Positions 21,620 to 33,639 of a DNA stretch of 64,000 nucleotides are shown in pieces. The DNA is from Ailanthus altissimus (taxonomy: Eukaryota; Streptophyta; Magnoliopsida; Sapindales; Simaroubaceae): contig OX327702.1 in NCBI GenBank assembly GCA_946807835.1, positions 12,462,001 through 12,526,000 on the forward strand, written 5' to 3'. Made by a program: the position numbers and the translations under genes. The notes under the pieces were generated by a model. It worked only from the letters and a program-made list of their open reading frames with translations. It was not told where the DNA came from and did no database searches. Each line of letters begins with the position of its first letter. Positions within the stretch are counted from its first letter, which is position 1.

Positions 21620-23115
21620 AAAATTTTCTAAAATAGTCAAAATTGAGGGATTTTAATTTTTGTAGCCACCATTTTAATTTTCTTTTTAGCCAAACATATC
21701 ACTTTTGAAAAAACAAATATTTTCACTGTTTATACAGTATATGCTACAGTGCTTTTTCAAATTAAATTTAATTTTATCACTAATTTATTTTACTTAAAAT
21801 TATATTTATTGAAATTTAAATTCGTATTTATTAATTAAAATTATATTTATTTTATTTGATTATATTATTTGTTAATAATTTAATTTTCACGTTATTATAA
21901 AATTCAAATAAATATGTAGTTAAACTAAACTAAATAAATAATATAATCAATTTAAATAATTAACAAATAATATAATTAAATAAAATAAATATTATTTTTA
22001 ATATACTAACTTTTTAATAAATAATATAAATTAAATATGTAAAATAAATAAAATACTAATAAAAGAATAAAATATTTGCTATAAAATAATAAGTAAAAAT
22101 AAAATAAAAATAAAATAATAAATAATAAAATTAAAAAAAAAAGTCTATATTTTTATCGCACCCAAATATAGGCCCAATAAATGTTTTTTATAATTTATTT
22201 TATTATAAATTGCATAATTAATTTTTATTATTCATGACTAATTAGATATATTTATTTAAAATTTTATTTATTTTATTTAATTATCAATAAATATAATAAA
22301 TATAATTTTAATAAAAAAATACAATTAAGATGTTTATGAAAATTATTTTTTATTTATTGTGTTTATTTAGTTTAGTTTAACTATATTAAATAATTATATT
22401 ATTTATTTATTTTTATAGTAATATGATTAAAATAAATAAATAATATAAAATAAATATAATTTTAATAAAAAATATTTAATTTTGAAAAAAATCAATATAG
22501 CAACTAATGTATACTGTAGTGGGTACTGTATATTAAGGAAAAAATATCGCACTGCGCCCACATTTAAGCTCGATAAAAAATATAGACTTTTTCTTTTTAA
22601 TTTTATTATTTATTATAATATTTGTATTTTATTTTTTCTTATTTTTTATAGTAAATATAGTAAATATTTTATTTTTATTTTTTATTAGTATTTTATTTAG
22701 TTTATATAAATAATTTATATTATTTATTAAAAAGTTTGTATATTAAAATTTTATTATTTGTTAATTATTTAAATTGATTATATTATTTATTTAGTTTAAT
22801 TTAACTACATATTTATTAATTTTTGTAATAATGTGATTAAATTAAATAATTAATAAATAATATACTCAAATAAAATAAATAAGTACAAATTAAATTTGAA
22901 TAAATATAATTTTAAATAAAATAAATTAGTAAATAAATTAGTTATAAAATTAAATTAAATTTATAGCAAGTACTATTTACTGTTATAGATACTGTTCATT
23001 ATAGCAAATATTGTTTACACAATGAAAAGATATTTTTGTATAAAAATAATTTATTTAACTAAAAAAATTAAAAAATTAATGTTCCATCAATTTTGACTAT
23101 TTTAAAAACTTTCCC
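21620..23115. mobile_element. Fold-back / large MITE-like element
   Basis: The two ends are inverted copies: the left end contains 'taaaatagtcaaaattgagg' and the right end, reverse-complemented, 'taaaatagtcaaaattgatgg'. A second pair of inverted blocks lies inside, near 22140 ('gtctatatttttatcg') and 22560-22590 (its reverse complement), so the whole 1.5 kb can fold back on itself around a centre near 22350. Both outer flanks carry ATATATAAAAG (21609-21619 and 23116-23126), a candidate 9-11 bp target duplication of the size used by Mutator-type transposons. There is no coding capacity. The 68-codon ORF at 22482-22688 is chance. Confidence 0.65.
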
Positions 23116-23170
23116 ATATATAAAAGGTAGAAATCTACTCATGAAAGCTCAAATCATCCAAAAAGTGAGA

Positions 23171-23358
23171 AGGATGAGCATGTAAAAAAATTGACTATCT
23201 AATGACTATCTAAAAAAATGACAGATAATCCCATATATAAGAGGTAAAAATGTATTCATGAAAGCTCAAAGCATCCAAAAATTGACTATCTAATGCTATT
23301 TAAAAAAAAAAATTTAACTATCTAATGCTTTTCCACTTAATTTTTACATGCTCATCCT
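23171..23358. repeat. Small hairpin element with flanking direct repeats
   Basis: Inverted ends AGGATGAGCATGTAAAAA (23171) and its complement (to 23358) enclose repeats of 'actatctaatg'. A direct repeat of about 50 bp ('catgaaagctcaaa.catccaaaaa') starts at 23113 and again at about 23231, so part of the region has been tandemly duplicated. It could be a MITE; no target duplication is convincing. Confidence 0.5.
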
Positions 23359-23365
23359 TGTCATT

Positions 23366-24508
23366 TTAACCTCTTTTATCTTATTTGTTTTTTTTTTTTT
23401 TAAAAGAAAAAGTCCTTTATCTAAACAAAGACCAATAGTGATAATGGTGGAATTATCTGTCACCAAAAAGAAAAAAACTCAGTGGTGGAATTAGGTTCAT
23501 CAAAATGTCACTCAAAGAGGTTTTAATCCACACCACACGTTATGATGTTAAAACCCAAAATAAACTTGTCCACTTCTCAATTCCTTTAAAACTAATAAAC
23601 TCTTGGCTCAGTAAGTGGGCACTGAAAATTTTCACTTAGATATTTTGCATCTCCACTTGCGATCTCTAGTCTGAACTCTAATTGTAAAGAAATCTGATAG
23701 TTGGCATAAAAGAAAAATAAAAACCCACAATCCCTCTTCCTATATTGATCACTTTTCAAACTTTTGATCAAGATCTGTCATTCTTTATGTGATTTGCTTA
23801 AGGGCTTTCCTTTTGTCAAAGTGTAACTTTGTCTTAACTTTTTCAAAAGGGACTGTTTTCTCCTTGTTTATTAATGCCTCTACCTTTTCTTTTTCCTCTT
23901 ATTATTTGATGGAATTTGGAGTCGAATCAAACGCTCTATAGAGAGGCATTCTCAAACTCAAGTGGGTTTCCTTTTTATCTTCCATTAATATAAATGGGGT
24001 TTCTTAATGTCTAAGATTAAGAAAATACTTGAATTCAATTCTTTCAGGAGAAATTATAAAGAAACAATAATATGGTGCTCCCATTCTAAGTCACGGCTAG
24101 TTCCAAGCAGATCGTCCAACGATAAAAGACTCAATTTGGGCCTACTCCAGCATGTTGTGGTGCTGTGACTGTGAGCATCAAAACGACAAAAAGGAAAAAA
24201 TACAAGGCAAATTTTTGTTTTGTGAGGCTTATAAAAAAGAATCCACCAGTCAAATCCCATGCAAACAAAATTCCATCCACTGCTTTGGTCAATTGATGTG
24301 CTTTTACCTGATTATAGGCAGAGTCCTCTAAATTATAGAATGGCAGAAATGTCTCGTACGGGGAGATCTCGAATCTTAAATAAGTTAGTTTGTAATGTTA
24401 CAAAGCCAATTTCAGTTGCTTAGGCCACAAAAAATGAGATTCAGTTTTGACTATAAGGCCATCTAACTTGCATTCAGTTGCCCAAGGCAGAGTTAATAAA
24501 TTTAGGAC
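23366..24508. other. Unassigned intergenic DNA
   Basis: I see no gene or known element here. Sequence complexity is higher than in the surrounding AT-rich DNA, so this may be low-copy sequence. The 68-codon minus-strand ORF at 24054-24260 has no recognisable domain. Confidence 0.35.
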
Positions 24509-24707
24509 TGTTGTGAAAGGCGGGGTGAGGGCATATTGATGAATTTCTACCTTTTTTGGTCTATAAATAAGTGTATAATTTTTTTTGTAATTTATTTATT
24601 TTTAATATTTTTAAAAATATTATAATATTTTTTAAAAATTTCTTAATATTTAAATTATTTTTAACTCTCATTTTTTATTATTTATTTATAACACGTTATT
24701 AGCATGA
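24509..24707 (+). repeat. Possible short copia LTR plus half-tRNA primer site
   Basis: The stretch 24509-24687 starts TGTTGTGAAAGG and is followed at 24688-24707 by ATAACACGTTATTAGCATGA. That resembles the internal tRNA-iMet primer site (ACACGTTATCAGCACGA) used by Ale/Retrofit-type copia elements, which have short LTRs. No gag follows in frame and no second LTR was found, so this is a weak call. Confidence 0.35.
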
Positions 24708-24984
24708 TTTATTAGTAAGTTCAGTTATTAGTTTTTATATTTAGTTTTCGACTCACTTTATTTTATATTCTTTATTTTTATGTATTTTATTTATATTTAA
24801 TTATTATTTGTAACGTGTTTATATTATTGCATGTTATAATCCTTTGCGTATGCTCTATGATTGTCATTCATTTAAATCTTTCACATAAAAAAATAACGAC
24901 AAATATTTTTTATTATAATTTTAAACTAGAATTTAGAATTTTATATTAAAAATTTTAAATCTATTTGCTTTAATCACTTACTCA

Positions 24985-25154
24985 TATGGAAGACTATACC
25001 TCCTCATTATTATCAATTTATGGAAGACTATATTTCATAATTACTATCACTATATTGAAGGCTATGTCTCCTTATTACTATCACTATATGAAAGGCCATG
25101 CCTTCTCATTATTATCAATAAATGGAAGGTTATCTCTCCTCAATACTACTTAAT
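24985..25154. repeat. Five 34-bp tandem repeats
   Basis: Five units begin exactly 34 bp apart (24985, 25019, 25053, 25087, 25121), each like 'tatggaaggctatgcctcct' followed by 'cattattatcaat'. A sixth degenerate unit may lie near 25195 ('cgaaagaccgtgcctcct'). The period is not a multiple of three, so it is non-coding. A 23-bp duplication ('taattatgattattttatg') follows at 25151-25193. Confidence 0.9.
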
Positions 25155-25340
25155 TATGATTATTTTATGCTCTTAATTATGATTATTTTATGTATACGAA
25201 AGACCGTGCCTCCTAAAATTACTTTTCATATTATGTTTTTACATTATATATTTGTTGAATAATATTTAATTTTTATCGTATTAACTTTTAATTCTCATTG
25301 GTCAGAGATACTTGATTTTTTTATAGAACCATATCTAGTT

Positions 25341-26589
25341 TGTGAATTTTGTATTCAAGGAAAAATGACTAAATCCCTATTTACTAGTGTGGGACATCGT
25401 ACCAATGATTTGTTGAAACTAATATGTGGTCCGATGAATTACACTGCCATTGGTGGGTTTCGATACTTCGTAACCTTTATCGATGATTCATCACGATATG
25501 GATATGTGTTTTTAATGAAACACAAGTTGAAAACTTTTGAAATGTTCAAAAAGTTTCAACTTGAAGTGGAGAAACAAACCGGTAAATTCATTAAATATGT
25601 ATAATCAGATCAAAGAGTGAATACATGAGTGGTGAATTAACTGATTATTTAAAAGAGAATGAAATTCTTACTCAATATAGTCCTCCAGGTATTCCTCAAC
25701 ACAATAGTGTTTCAGAGAGAAGGAATCAAACTTTATTAGATATAGTCTGATCAATGATGAACTTTACTGATCTTTCTGAATATCTTTGGGGTTATGCTCT
25801 ACAGACTGCTACTCATTTATTGAATAGAGTTCCATCAAAAGTCATTCCTACCACCCCGTATGAGATATGGTATAGGAGGAAACCAAGTTTTAAGTATGTT
25901 AAGATTTAGAGCTATCCTGCTTACTAAAAGTTATACAATGAGATAAACTTGCACCCGAAGGGTATAAGTATCATTTTATTGGATACCCCAAGCACTATAT
26001 GGGATATCAGTTTTATAATCTCGAGGAACGAAATGTGTTCGTTGTTCGTTATGCTACTTTATTAGAAACTCAATTTCTAATGGATCGTGAAGATTGTAGA
26101 AATGTTGTTCTTGATGAAATCAATGCATCTCTAGTTCAATCGAGTAAGATACATTTGACATACCCTCCTCATAAGTAGGAAAGGATCTTGAGGCCACTTA
26201 CAAGATATGAAATAATTCTTGAGGCCACCTACAAGATATGAAATAATGTCTGACGGTGTCTTTGATATTTTCTTAGTTGAAGAAAAAGATCCTTTAACTT
26301 ACAAAGAGGCGATGTTAGACATCGATTCAGGGTAAATGGCTATAGGCCGTGAAATCTGAGATTTATTCTATGCATAACAACCAAGTCTGGGACTTGGTTT
26401 AGCTTCTCGAAGGAATTATTCCTATTGATTATAAATGGATTTACAAGCGAAACGTGGGCTGATGTAAAGATAGAGACCTTCAAAGCTTGACTCGTAGCAA
26501 AAGGTTATACACAAATCTAGAATAGATTATTATGAGACTTTTTCACTAGTAGCCATGCTAAAATCAATCCGAATATTATTGGCTATTGT
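25341..26589 (+). pseudogene. copia-A integrase and RT start remnant
   Basis: This is a broken Ty1/copia polyprotein that begins inside the GAG-pre-integrase/integrase region; gag and protease are absent. The integrase core is clear at 25365-25604 (MTKSLFTSVGHRTNDLLKL, then FRYFVTFIDDSSRYGYVFL), followed by PPGIPQHNSVSERRN with the Glu of the DDE motif, YLWGYALQTATHLLNRVPSK and YEIWYRRKPS. The RT N-terminus (LTYKEAMLDIDS, LLEGIIPIDYKWIYKRNV) follows. The frame contains stops and frameshifts and is interrupted at 26590 inside the codons for 'LAIVAYYDYE' by a solo LTR. The reading resumes at 30720. Confidence 0.85.
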
Positions 26590-29500
26590 TGACAGGACCC
26601 GACTCGAGACCCTCTACTATAGATCTCAGTGGCCCTGCCGAGCACCCCGACGGAAGTTCCTCCGAACTTAACTGGGAAAGTTGAGAAATTTCGCGAGGCG
26701 AATGATAAGGCGTAATTGTATAAACTATTTTATCTTCCTAACTTGATATTTGTTCAATTTATCTCAATAATTGGGCTATTTATGCATATTAATGTTATTT
26801 TATAGGTTAAAGCATTATCGGAGCAAAAATACCGGAAAACGGACGCAAATCGGAGCATTAGAGATAAAAATACGAATGGGGGCACTGTTTGCTACAGTAA
26901 CACTGTAGCTACAGTACTGTTACAGTGGTACTGTAGCAACAGTGCAGCGCCGCAGCGCCAAATCGCAGCGCCGCGGCGCCGGGACCTGGGCAACAAGTTT
27001 TGACAGGTTCCTGAAAATCAGGAAACCCAAAAGTAACTCAAAATGCGCCCTAATTCCGTGCTCTTACCTATTTAATTGCTCAAAACTTACATTTTGGGGG
27101 AGGACTCCAGTTGGGACAGCAGCTGGAAACACAAAGAAACACCTAACTTCTAAGTTTGAAGAAATCAAAGAGGAGGGAAGCAAGCTTCAACAACAAAGGC
27201 ATTTGACAGGGATGTCTTCTTTGCTTTGATTCTTTACTTGTTGTAAGATGTTTAGTTTACATGTATTGATGGAATTAGCTTCAAGATTGTGTAGTTTAAT
27301 GATGAGCTAATTTCGTTCATCTAGGATTACATCCTTGAACTCATTATGTGATTGATTTTAGTTCTCTCTTTTATGGTATTAATTCAGCTTTTGATATATT
27401 CATTGTGCTTGTGCTTAATGCTATTTGATTACTTGGCCAGTGGTTAAATTGATCTAGAAATGCTTAAATAAACTTGACAAAGGCATTTAGGTATTTAGTC
27501 TTAAGCATATTGATGCATGATCATAGTGTAGTACACTTGAGTTTCATATGAGATAGACATATACTCATAAGGCATGTATGGCTCATAAAACTTGTGCTTA
27601 ATGAATTTTGTTCAATTTATTTATCATAGACATATAGATATTTGATTGGATGGAATAGATTCACTTGACCTGCAAAAGAGGCTTGTGATGTGTTGAGTGT
27701 TTTGGTCAATATATCAAGTTGAGAACCAATAAACATCAAAGAGATTCTGCTGAATTTATTTGCATAATGGGGGATAGTTTGTAATCCTAGGATTTCTCAT
27801 ATTGAATTTAACTTGTTGGTAATTTAGTTTATCACTTAGCATAATTAAGTTGTTCTTTTACTTGAGTAGTTTAATATCATACATTAAATCATTTTCTGGA
27901 TAATAGTAGAAAGACACCATTTCAGTACTTAAACTAGAAAAGATAAATCATTCTCTGTGGGAACGATACTCTACACATCACTTTATTACTTGTTGCGATA
28001 CGTGCACTTGCGTTAGTTTGTGTTATAGAAATCACACAACAGCGAACCCCTTTTTAATTCTTGTTACTACTGAGAAGGTCTTGTAATATACATGAAAATG
28101 ACATCTAAAATTAAAAAAAAAACAGACAGAGTTTCCTCTATTTTTCAAAAAATCCATATAAAAACTGTAAAGAAATTTCACTTCTATTTCAAACACATCT
28201 CAATACTATTGATTCGGACCTCCGGTCCTTTCCAAATCAAATCCAACACAACTTAATAGTTTCATTTAAATTTCAAAATGAGCATACTCATGAAAAGCAA
28301 AAATGATCATCATAATCTCGAATTCTTTTCTTGTTGGTTCAAAACATACATACAAATATACATGCCTACAACTACTATGCATAAAGTAAAGAATGCTACT
28401 TAGCACATTTACATGTACAAAAATGATCTTCAAATTCGGCCCACTACTCGGCAATAGGAGAATCAGCAGCTTGCATACCGAGACCTGCACCTGGGGAAGG
28501 GGTTTAAAAAACATAAAACACAAAACGGGTGAGCTAAAGGAGCTCAGTGAATGCAAATAAGATTTCAAATAAAATAACATTATGTATAGATAGCAAATTC
28601 TAAAGTATATGCAGAAATCATGCTTCTAAATCTGATGTAAAACTGTAAAACGGTTTCTAATATCATATGCTAATGAAATCTTGCCAAGTGGGTTTTATCT
28701 ACATCTTTGGAAAATAATATCCAGCATCTGTATAACATAATAACTGTTGTGTGCATATAAATGCATAAATACTAACGGTAAATCGAAAACTAGTAAAATC
28801 CTCGCTCGGCCATTTTCTTTCTAAACTGTACCAATGGTAACCCTAAAACTCTATACTTACGCAGCGACTCAACTAGCACCGCACACGTGAGTAGGTCACG
28901 GGGCACCTCAACTAACAGCACCCATAGTGACATCTCAAGACATCTTACTGGCTATGTAGCGGAATCTTACATCGCATACATATATAGCGAGACAATACCC
29001 CGTACACATAGGGCGACTCACATGACTCGACATCCCGACTTCCCAGAGTTAGTGACACACCCCCAAGACCTGTCCATGTGCATGGGATATATCGGCTGGG
29101 TCTAATATAATCATCACCACTATAATCTGAGGGTACCAATGGCCTTTAAAACAAATGCAAAAAGTTTAAAACTGTTTCTCAAATCGAACATGTAAAAGCA
29201 TGTCTATGAATATATATCAAGATCATAAATCGTGTTTATGCATCGAAAGCTCATAAAACATACATATTCATTATGCGAAAACATAATAAGTGAAAAGTAA
29301 AAGAAATGGCAGATTTTCACTCACTACCGCTCTACGTTAAATTTTGTTCCCGATTTCTACTCCTGTTATCGCTCTCGGTTATCTTCACCTACGTGCCATA
29401 AATGTCATTTAGAACTAAATCGAATGCTAGAATCTCATTTAACTACTAAATGCCCTAATCGGCACACAAAACCCGGATAGATACTACTTCCCGATTTTTA

Positions 29501-30714
29501 TTTACGAAGCCATTTAACCTAATCTAACTCACCATCCGGCGCCCTGAAAATTATTGAACGCCTTATAACTTGGTTGGACAAAATTACCCTTCACCTTTCC
29601 AAAATGGATAATTATGTCCCATTATCTTCATTTTTGGTTTTTCCATCAACCATATACATTCAATTTACAATATGCATCATTTACACACAACTTAATCAAA
29701 ACACCACTCAATCCTTAACTTCCCTAATGTGGCAGAATTTCACCCTAGGTTCCAACACATTCCTTTTCTCAAATTCTTGTTCCAATTACAACAAAATCAA
29801 GCCAATTTCATTCTAAAGCCCTAATTACAACCAATTGAAATCTCTACAACAAAATCACCAAAAACCCTAATTCTTACCTTGTCAATTTCTTCAAATTGAT
29901 GACTTCTTCAAGCTCCACACTAGAATTCAACTCAATCTAAGCCAAGAATACACATAAGAATGTCAATTGAAGCATTCTTGAAAGCTCACTTATCAAACTC
30001 ATAAAAAAATGCTTTTCTTACATATTTTTCTTGAATTTCCACTAATTGAGGCTTCAATTAAGCTTAGGGATTGGTATGTAACCTTATTTTGGCTTGATTA
30101 AGCATGAAAAATCATGAAAAAAACTTGAAAAGTCACTGTAGCAGCACCCCTCTTGAAGCTCGAATTTTCTCTCTTTTTTGCTCTAAGTGTTTGCTTTTGA
30201 TCTCTTCAAAATTTTACACACTTGCAATATATATATATAGTGCTCCCTTAATTTACCATTTTGCCCTTCAACTTGCTTAAAATTACTAATTTTCTATTAG
30301 TTGAAAACTAATTATGTAATTAGTTCATTTGTAACTATCTAGTTAGAATAGTCCAAAGAACTAACTAGAATTTCCAACTTGGCCATCCATGAGATTTCTT
30401 CTAATTGGTCCATTCCTTAATATGTGGATTATATTTCTCAACAAAGGCTTGTTCTATATATCACCCTTAAATGAAAATTCATGTAGTAAATTAGGATTTC
30501 CTTTTCTAAGCCAATAGAGAAAATTTTCAAAAATATTCTAGGGTTGTCCGGCGCTCCGATTGAGTGTGAAATTATCAAATTGGGTCTAATATCTCTCACG
30601 TGCACCATAACAAAATATGTCTAATAGGGTTAAAACCGGATAGCCCTACGGTGCCTTATTTGCTCTATACCGAAATCTAGACACCAATACTACTAATAGG
30701 GATTGGATATTACA
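26590..30714 (-). mobile_element. Tekay-like Ty3 solo LTR carrying a nested LTR
   Basis: On the plus strand it starts TGACAGGACCC and ends GGATATTACA, with target duplication ATTGT at 26585-26589 and 30715-30719. Without the nested LTR (26703-28041) its length is about 2.78 kb and it aligns with 15648-18481 from end to end. It inserted into copia-A RT codons; joining the flanks restores the reading 'LAIVAYYDYE'. There is no internal coding region, so it is a solo LTR. Confidence 0.9.
26703..28041 (+). mobile_element. Athila/Tat-type solo LTR nested in the Tekay-like LTR
   Basis: It starts TGATAAGGCG and ends CACACAACA (1,339 bp), flanked by the target duplication GCGAA (26698-26702 and 28042-28046). 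The end segment 'gcgatacgtgcacttgcg' and a GC-rich block at 26940-26990 ('gcagcgccgcagcgcc') resemble the architecture of the Athila/Tat-like LTRs at 19021-20505 and 44415-45830, but the sequence is a different family. The ORF at 26942-27229 covers the GC-rich block and is not a gene. Confidence 0.85.
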
Positions 30715-30956
30715 ATTGTTGCATATTATGATTATGAAATCTGACAGATGGATGTAAAGATGGCTTTTTTAAATGGATATCACGAGGAAGAGGTATACAT
30801 AGAGTAACCTGAAGGTTTTACATCCAGCAAGAATTCTAATCTAGTGTGCAAATTAAAAAGGTCTATTTATGGGCTTAAGCAGGCCTCTTGAAACTGGAAT
30901 TTTTGTTTTGATGAAGTAATCAATAGGTCTGATTTTATCAAAAATGAAGAGGAAGC
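30715..30956 (+). pseudogene. copia-A reverse transcriptase, middle piece
   Basis: This stretch resumes the copia-A RT after the solo LTR. It reads MDVKMAFLNGYHEEEVYIE (the first RT catalytic Asp region is the DVKMAFL motif), then CKLKRSIYGLKQAS and NRSDFIKNEEEA. The reading is cut at 30957 by an opposite-strand copia-A LTR. The YVDD catalytic box is not present here or after the interruption. In-frame stops occur (for example before PEGF). Confidence 0.85.
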
Positions 30957-33155
30957 TGAAAGTGTGCTCTGTGTAAGGTGAGTATATACATTTAATTTAA
31001 TTACACATCACACATGCATAATTAAAAGCAGCGAAATTTAAATAAACATTTCATTACACTAATGAAATATCAGAGAACTCACCCTCGAAGCGTGTTTTGT
31101 GTTGTTCTAGTTTAAGACTCGGTGGAATCCTTCGAGCTAGAATGATAGCTTTCTATTCTTGTCGAAATAATAAAATACCTGAAGCAAATCTTGCTTCTAA
31201 GTCTCTCGATTACAAGCTATTTATTTTTCTTTCATTTCACTTGTACTTATTTTGCTCACTTCCATTATTTGATTCAAATGTAATGAGGCCTATTTATAGT
31301 ATTCTTGGCTGCCTATAGGACCAATGAAAATACAATAAGTAGGCAGCCAAATTACAAGCATGACAAGGCATGAAAATTGCCCTATCATACTTACCAAAAA
31401 GATGAAACACCGCTGGTCGAATTTGAAACAAATTAGTATTCTTAACTTATTAATGTATAGCCAAGTCGTGCTAAAAGAAAAGTATGAAAATTCCTTATAT
31501 ATAAGCTTAAAAAAATGGTTGCTAGCACATGGTTAATTTATTTTGGCCAAGTGCAATCAAGATAGGTAGCCAAATAAATCAACGCCACCTAAATCAAATG
31601 TAATTTGATTTCAAAACATGGCAAAACTACTTCATAGATCAAATTTATTTTCATGGTTCCATTTGTCGAATAAAATAATTTATTCATTTTTAATTCATTT
31701 ATCCAATTAAAAGATGCCACCAATTTGACATATTACTTACATTTGACAGAAATAAATTAGGCTTTCAAAATACTTATAAGCAATATATCAATTATACTAA
31801 TTTGGCCAATTAATTTATTTAGCCAAAATTAATTATTAGTATTTAATAATTAAACGGGCCAATAATAATATACTACATGTCATGCCTTAACAAATTAATG
31901 ACATATAATAGAAAGTTTAAATTGGCAAGTCCTATTTGCCGAGATTTTGGGCTTAACATTTAAACACTATGATCTCCTCGAGAGACCCTAAAATAATTCT
32001 AATTTTTCGAGAACTTCTTAGATTAAACTATTCAATCTATTGCGGTACTCCAGTACACAATGAGTACACTTCATATAGTGAGATTTTCTAGGTTCACACT
32101 CGAGTTGTCTTACGGACTCTTCAGTAAGTCCATAAACGTTGCCCCATACACACGTTATGAAAATAACAATACGACACATTGAACCATACAAGTTGAGGTT
32201 AACACATATTCATTTAATCTCTCCGTCTTTTATATCCTGGAAGAGCAGAGACATAGATTATCACTGTCAAGTTTCCATAAGCTGAACTCTAGAACTTATC
32301 TCCAATTTGTATTCTAATAAACAATATCCACAAAAACTTTTGCGATATTATTTCTAACACGCGAAACATTTTTTTTGAGTGTATTGCTTATGGCTATAAG
32401 ACTTTTTGGAACACAATCATAGAACATCTGGATATAAGATCCGTCCGCTCATATGGGCGAGTGACACCTAGCTGTCAAACCATGAAAGGTCTCTGACATG
32501 TGTAGAACGTAAGTATGATGGATCACTTATAAGCCTACTGTGGTACTCAGGTCAAGAGACCACAAATACTACTTAACTCGAAAGAGCCCTTCACTGACGG
32601 CTTTATGGGATGTTTATTAAAGGTTCTAATTAAGCTCGTTCAGTATCTAATCCTTATTGAATACCCGCATGCCTATACGAGGTTCCACTAAGCTTATGGT
32701 CAGCTAAGAACAACCATTTGTACCATACAGATATAGACATACATTGATCTATTTAAAAATGATTCATTAATAGAATTGTATACAAAAATAGATTAGGAAC
32801 ATAGGGTTTGAGAATATACTTGCATAATGACATTTTCTAGCACCTATTGCAACTCTTTTCAACTATGTCATTACTAGCATACCCTCAAGTCTTTATCCCA
32901 TTTCAAACAAGGATCTAACTTCTTAGATTTGGCTAACTCTTAGATTTATCACTCTCAGCACTATTAACTCTTAGCCTTAATGTAAACTCCTTTAGACCAG
33001 ATATGAACTCCTTCAGATCATACAATGTTTGAAGTGTTACAAGCATTTTACCATATATATAATATTAAAGATTTTATTCAAAATGCATATTGTATGAATA
33101 TTAAATAATTAATATACATACAATTTGGAATGACACGTAAGCACAAATTTCAACA
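30957..33155 (-). repeat. copia-A 3' LTR of a nested minus-strand element
   Basis: On the minus strand it starts TGTTGAAATTTGTGC at 33155 and ends CACACTTTCA at 30957 (about 2.2 kb). The upstream purine tract (minus strand CAAGTGGGAGT) lies at 33156-33166. It aligns with 1-1304, 35458-37810 and 59121-61275, with subfamily differences. It belongs to the 5'-truncated element whose RNase H lies at 33170-33630. Confidence 0.8.
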
Positions 33156-33169
33156 ACTCCCACTTGCTT

Positions 33170-33630
33170 TAGTGCTATTCACGATGATATCTAATACCTA
33201 TCGTCTCTATATTTTTTTCAAACACATTAGGAGTTAAGCCTTTAGTTAGTGGATCCGCTATATTATTCATAGAATATATTCTAGATACTATTACAGTTCT
33301 ATTAGTCAAGAACTTTTTAATTATATGGTATTAAGAGTCTATATGATCAGAATTCTGGTGTGCCATTATGTCTTCTTGGCTTGAGCAATTATTCTATTAT
33401 TGTTGCATTTAGTAGGATAGGATCCATTGAGTTTGGAACTATACTAAGCTATGCAACTAACTTATATATCTACAGAATTTCTTTTGCAGACTTTTCAAGC
33501 TGCGACATATTCTGCCTCTAAGGTAGAATCAGCTACGGATATTTATATTGCACTCTTAACTTACTATGGTACCAATAAGAAGAAATACATAACCATATGT
33601 AAAATTTCTATTATCTAGAATAGACTAGGA
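33170..33630 (-). pseudogene. copia-A RNase H remnant of the nested element
   Basis: Read on the minus strand, the piece begins near 33630 with VADSTLEAEYVAA (the RNase H active-site region) and continues with IIAQAKKT, HQNSDHI and finally MNNIADPLTKGLTPNVFEK and GIRYH before the purine tract. Integrase and RT are missing, so this second copia-A copy is truncated at its 5' side. It has several stops and frameshifts. Confidence 0.8.
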
Positions 33631-33639
33631 GGCTGATCG

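Noticed and set aside
24054..24260. Small minus-strand ORF in low-copy-looking DNA
   Set aside because: It has no recognisable domain and no supporting start or splice context. It is kept as unassigned DNA.
24985..25154. CRISPR-like regular repeats
   Set aside because: The repeats are contiguous with no unique spacers, diverged, and in plant nuclear DNA; they are ordinary tandem repeats.
28266..29139. ORFs at 28266-28580, 28887-29105 and 28945-29139
   Set aside because: They lie inside a solo LTR and recur only partly in the sister copy at 16000-16800, with frames not conserved.
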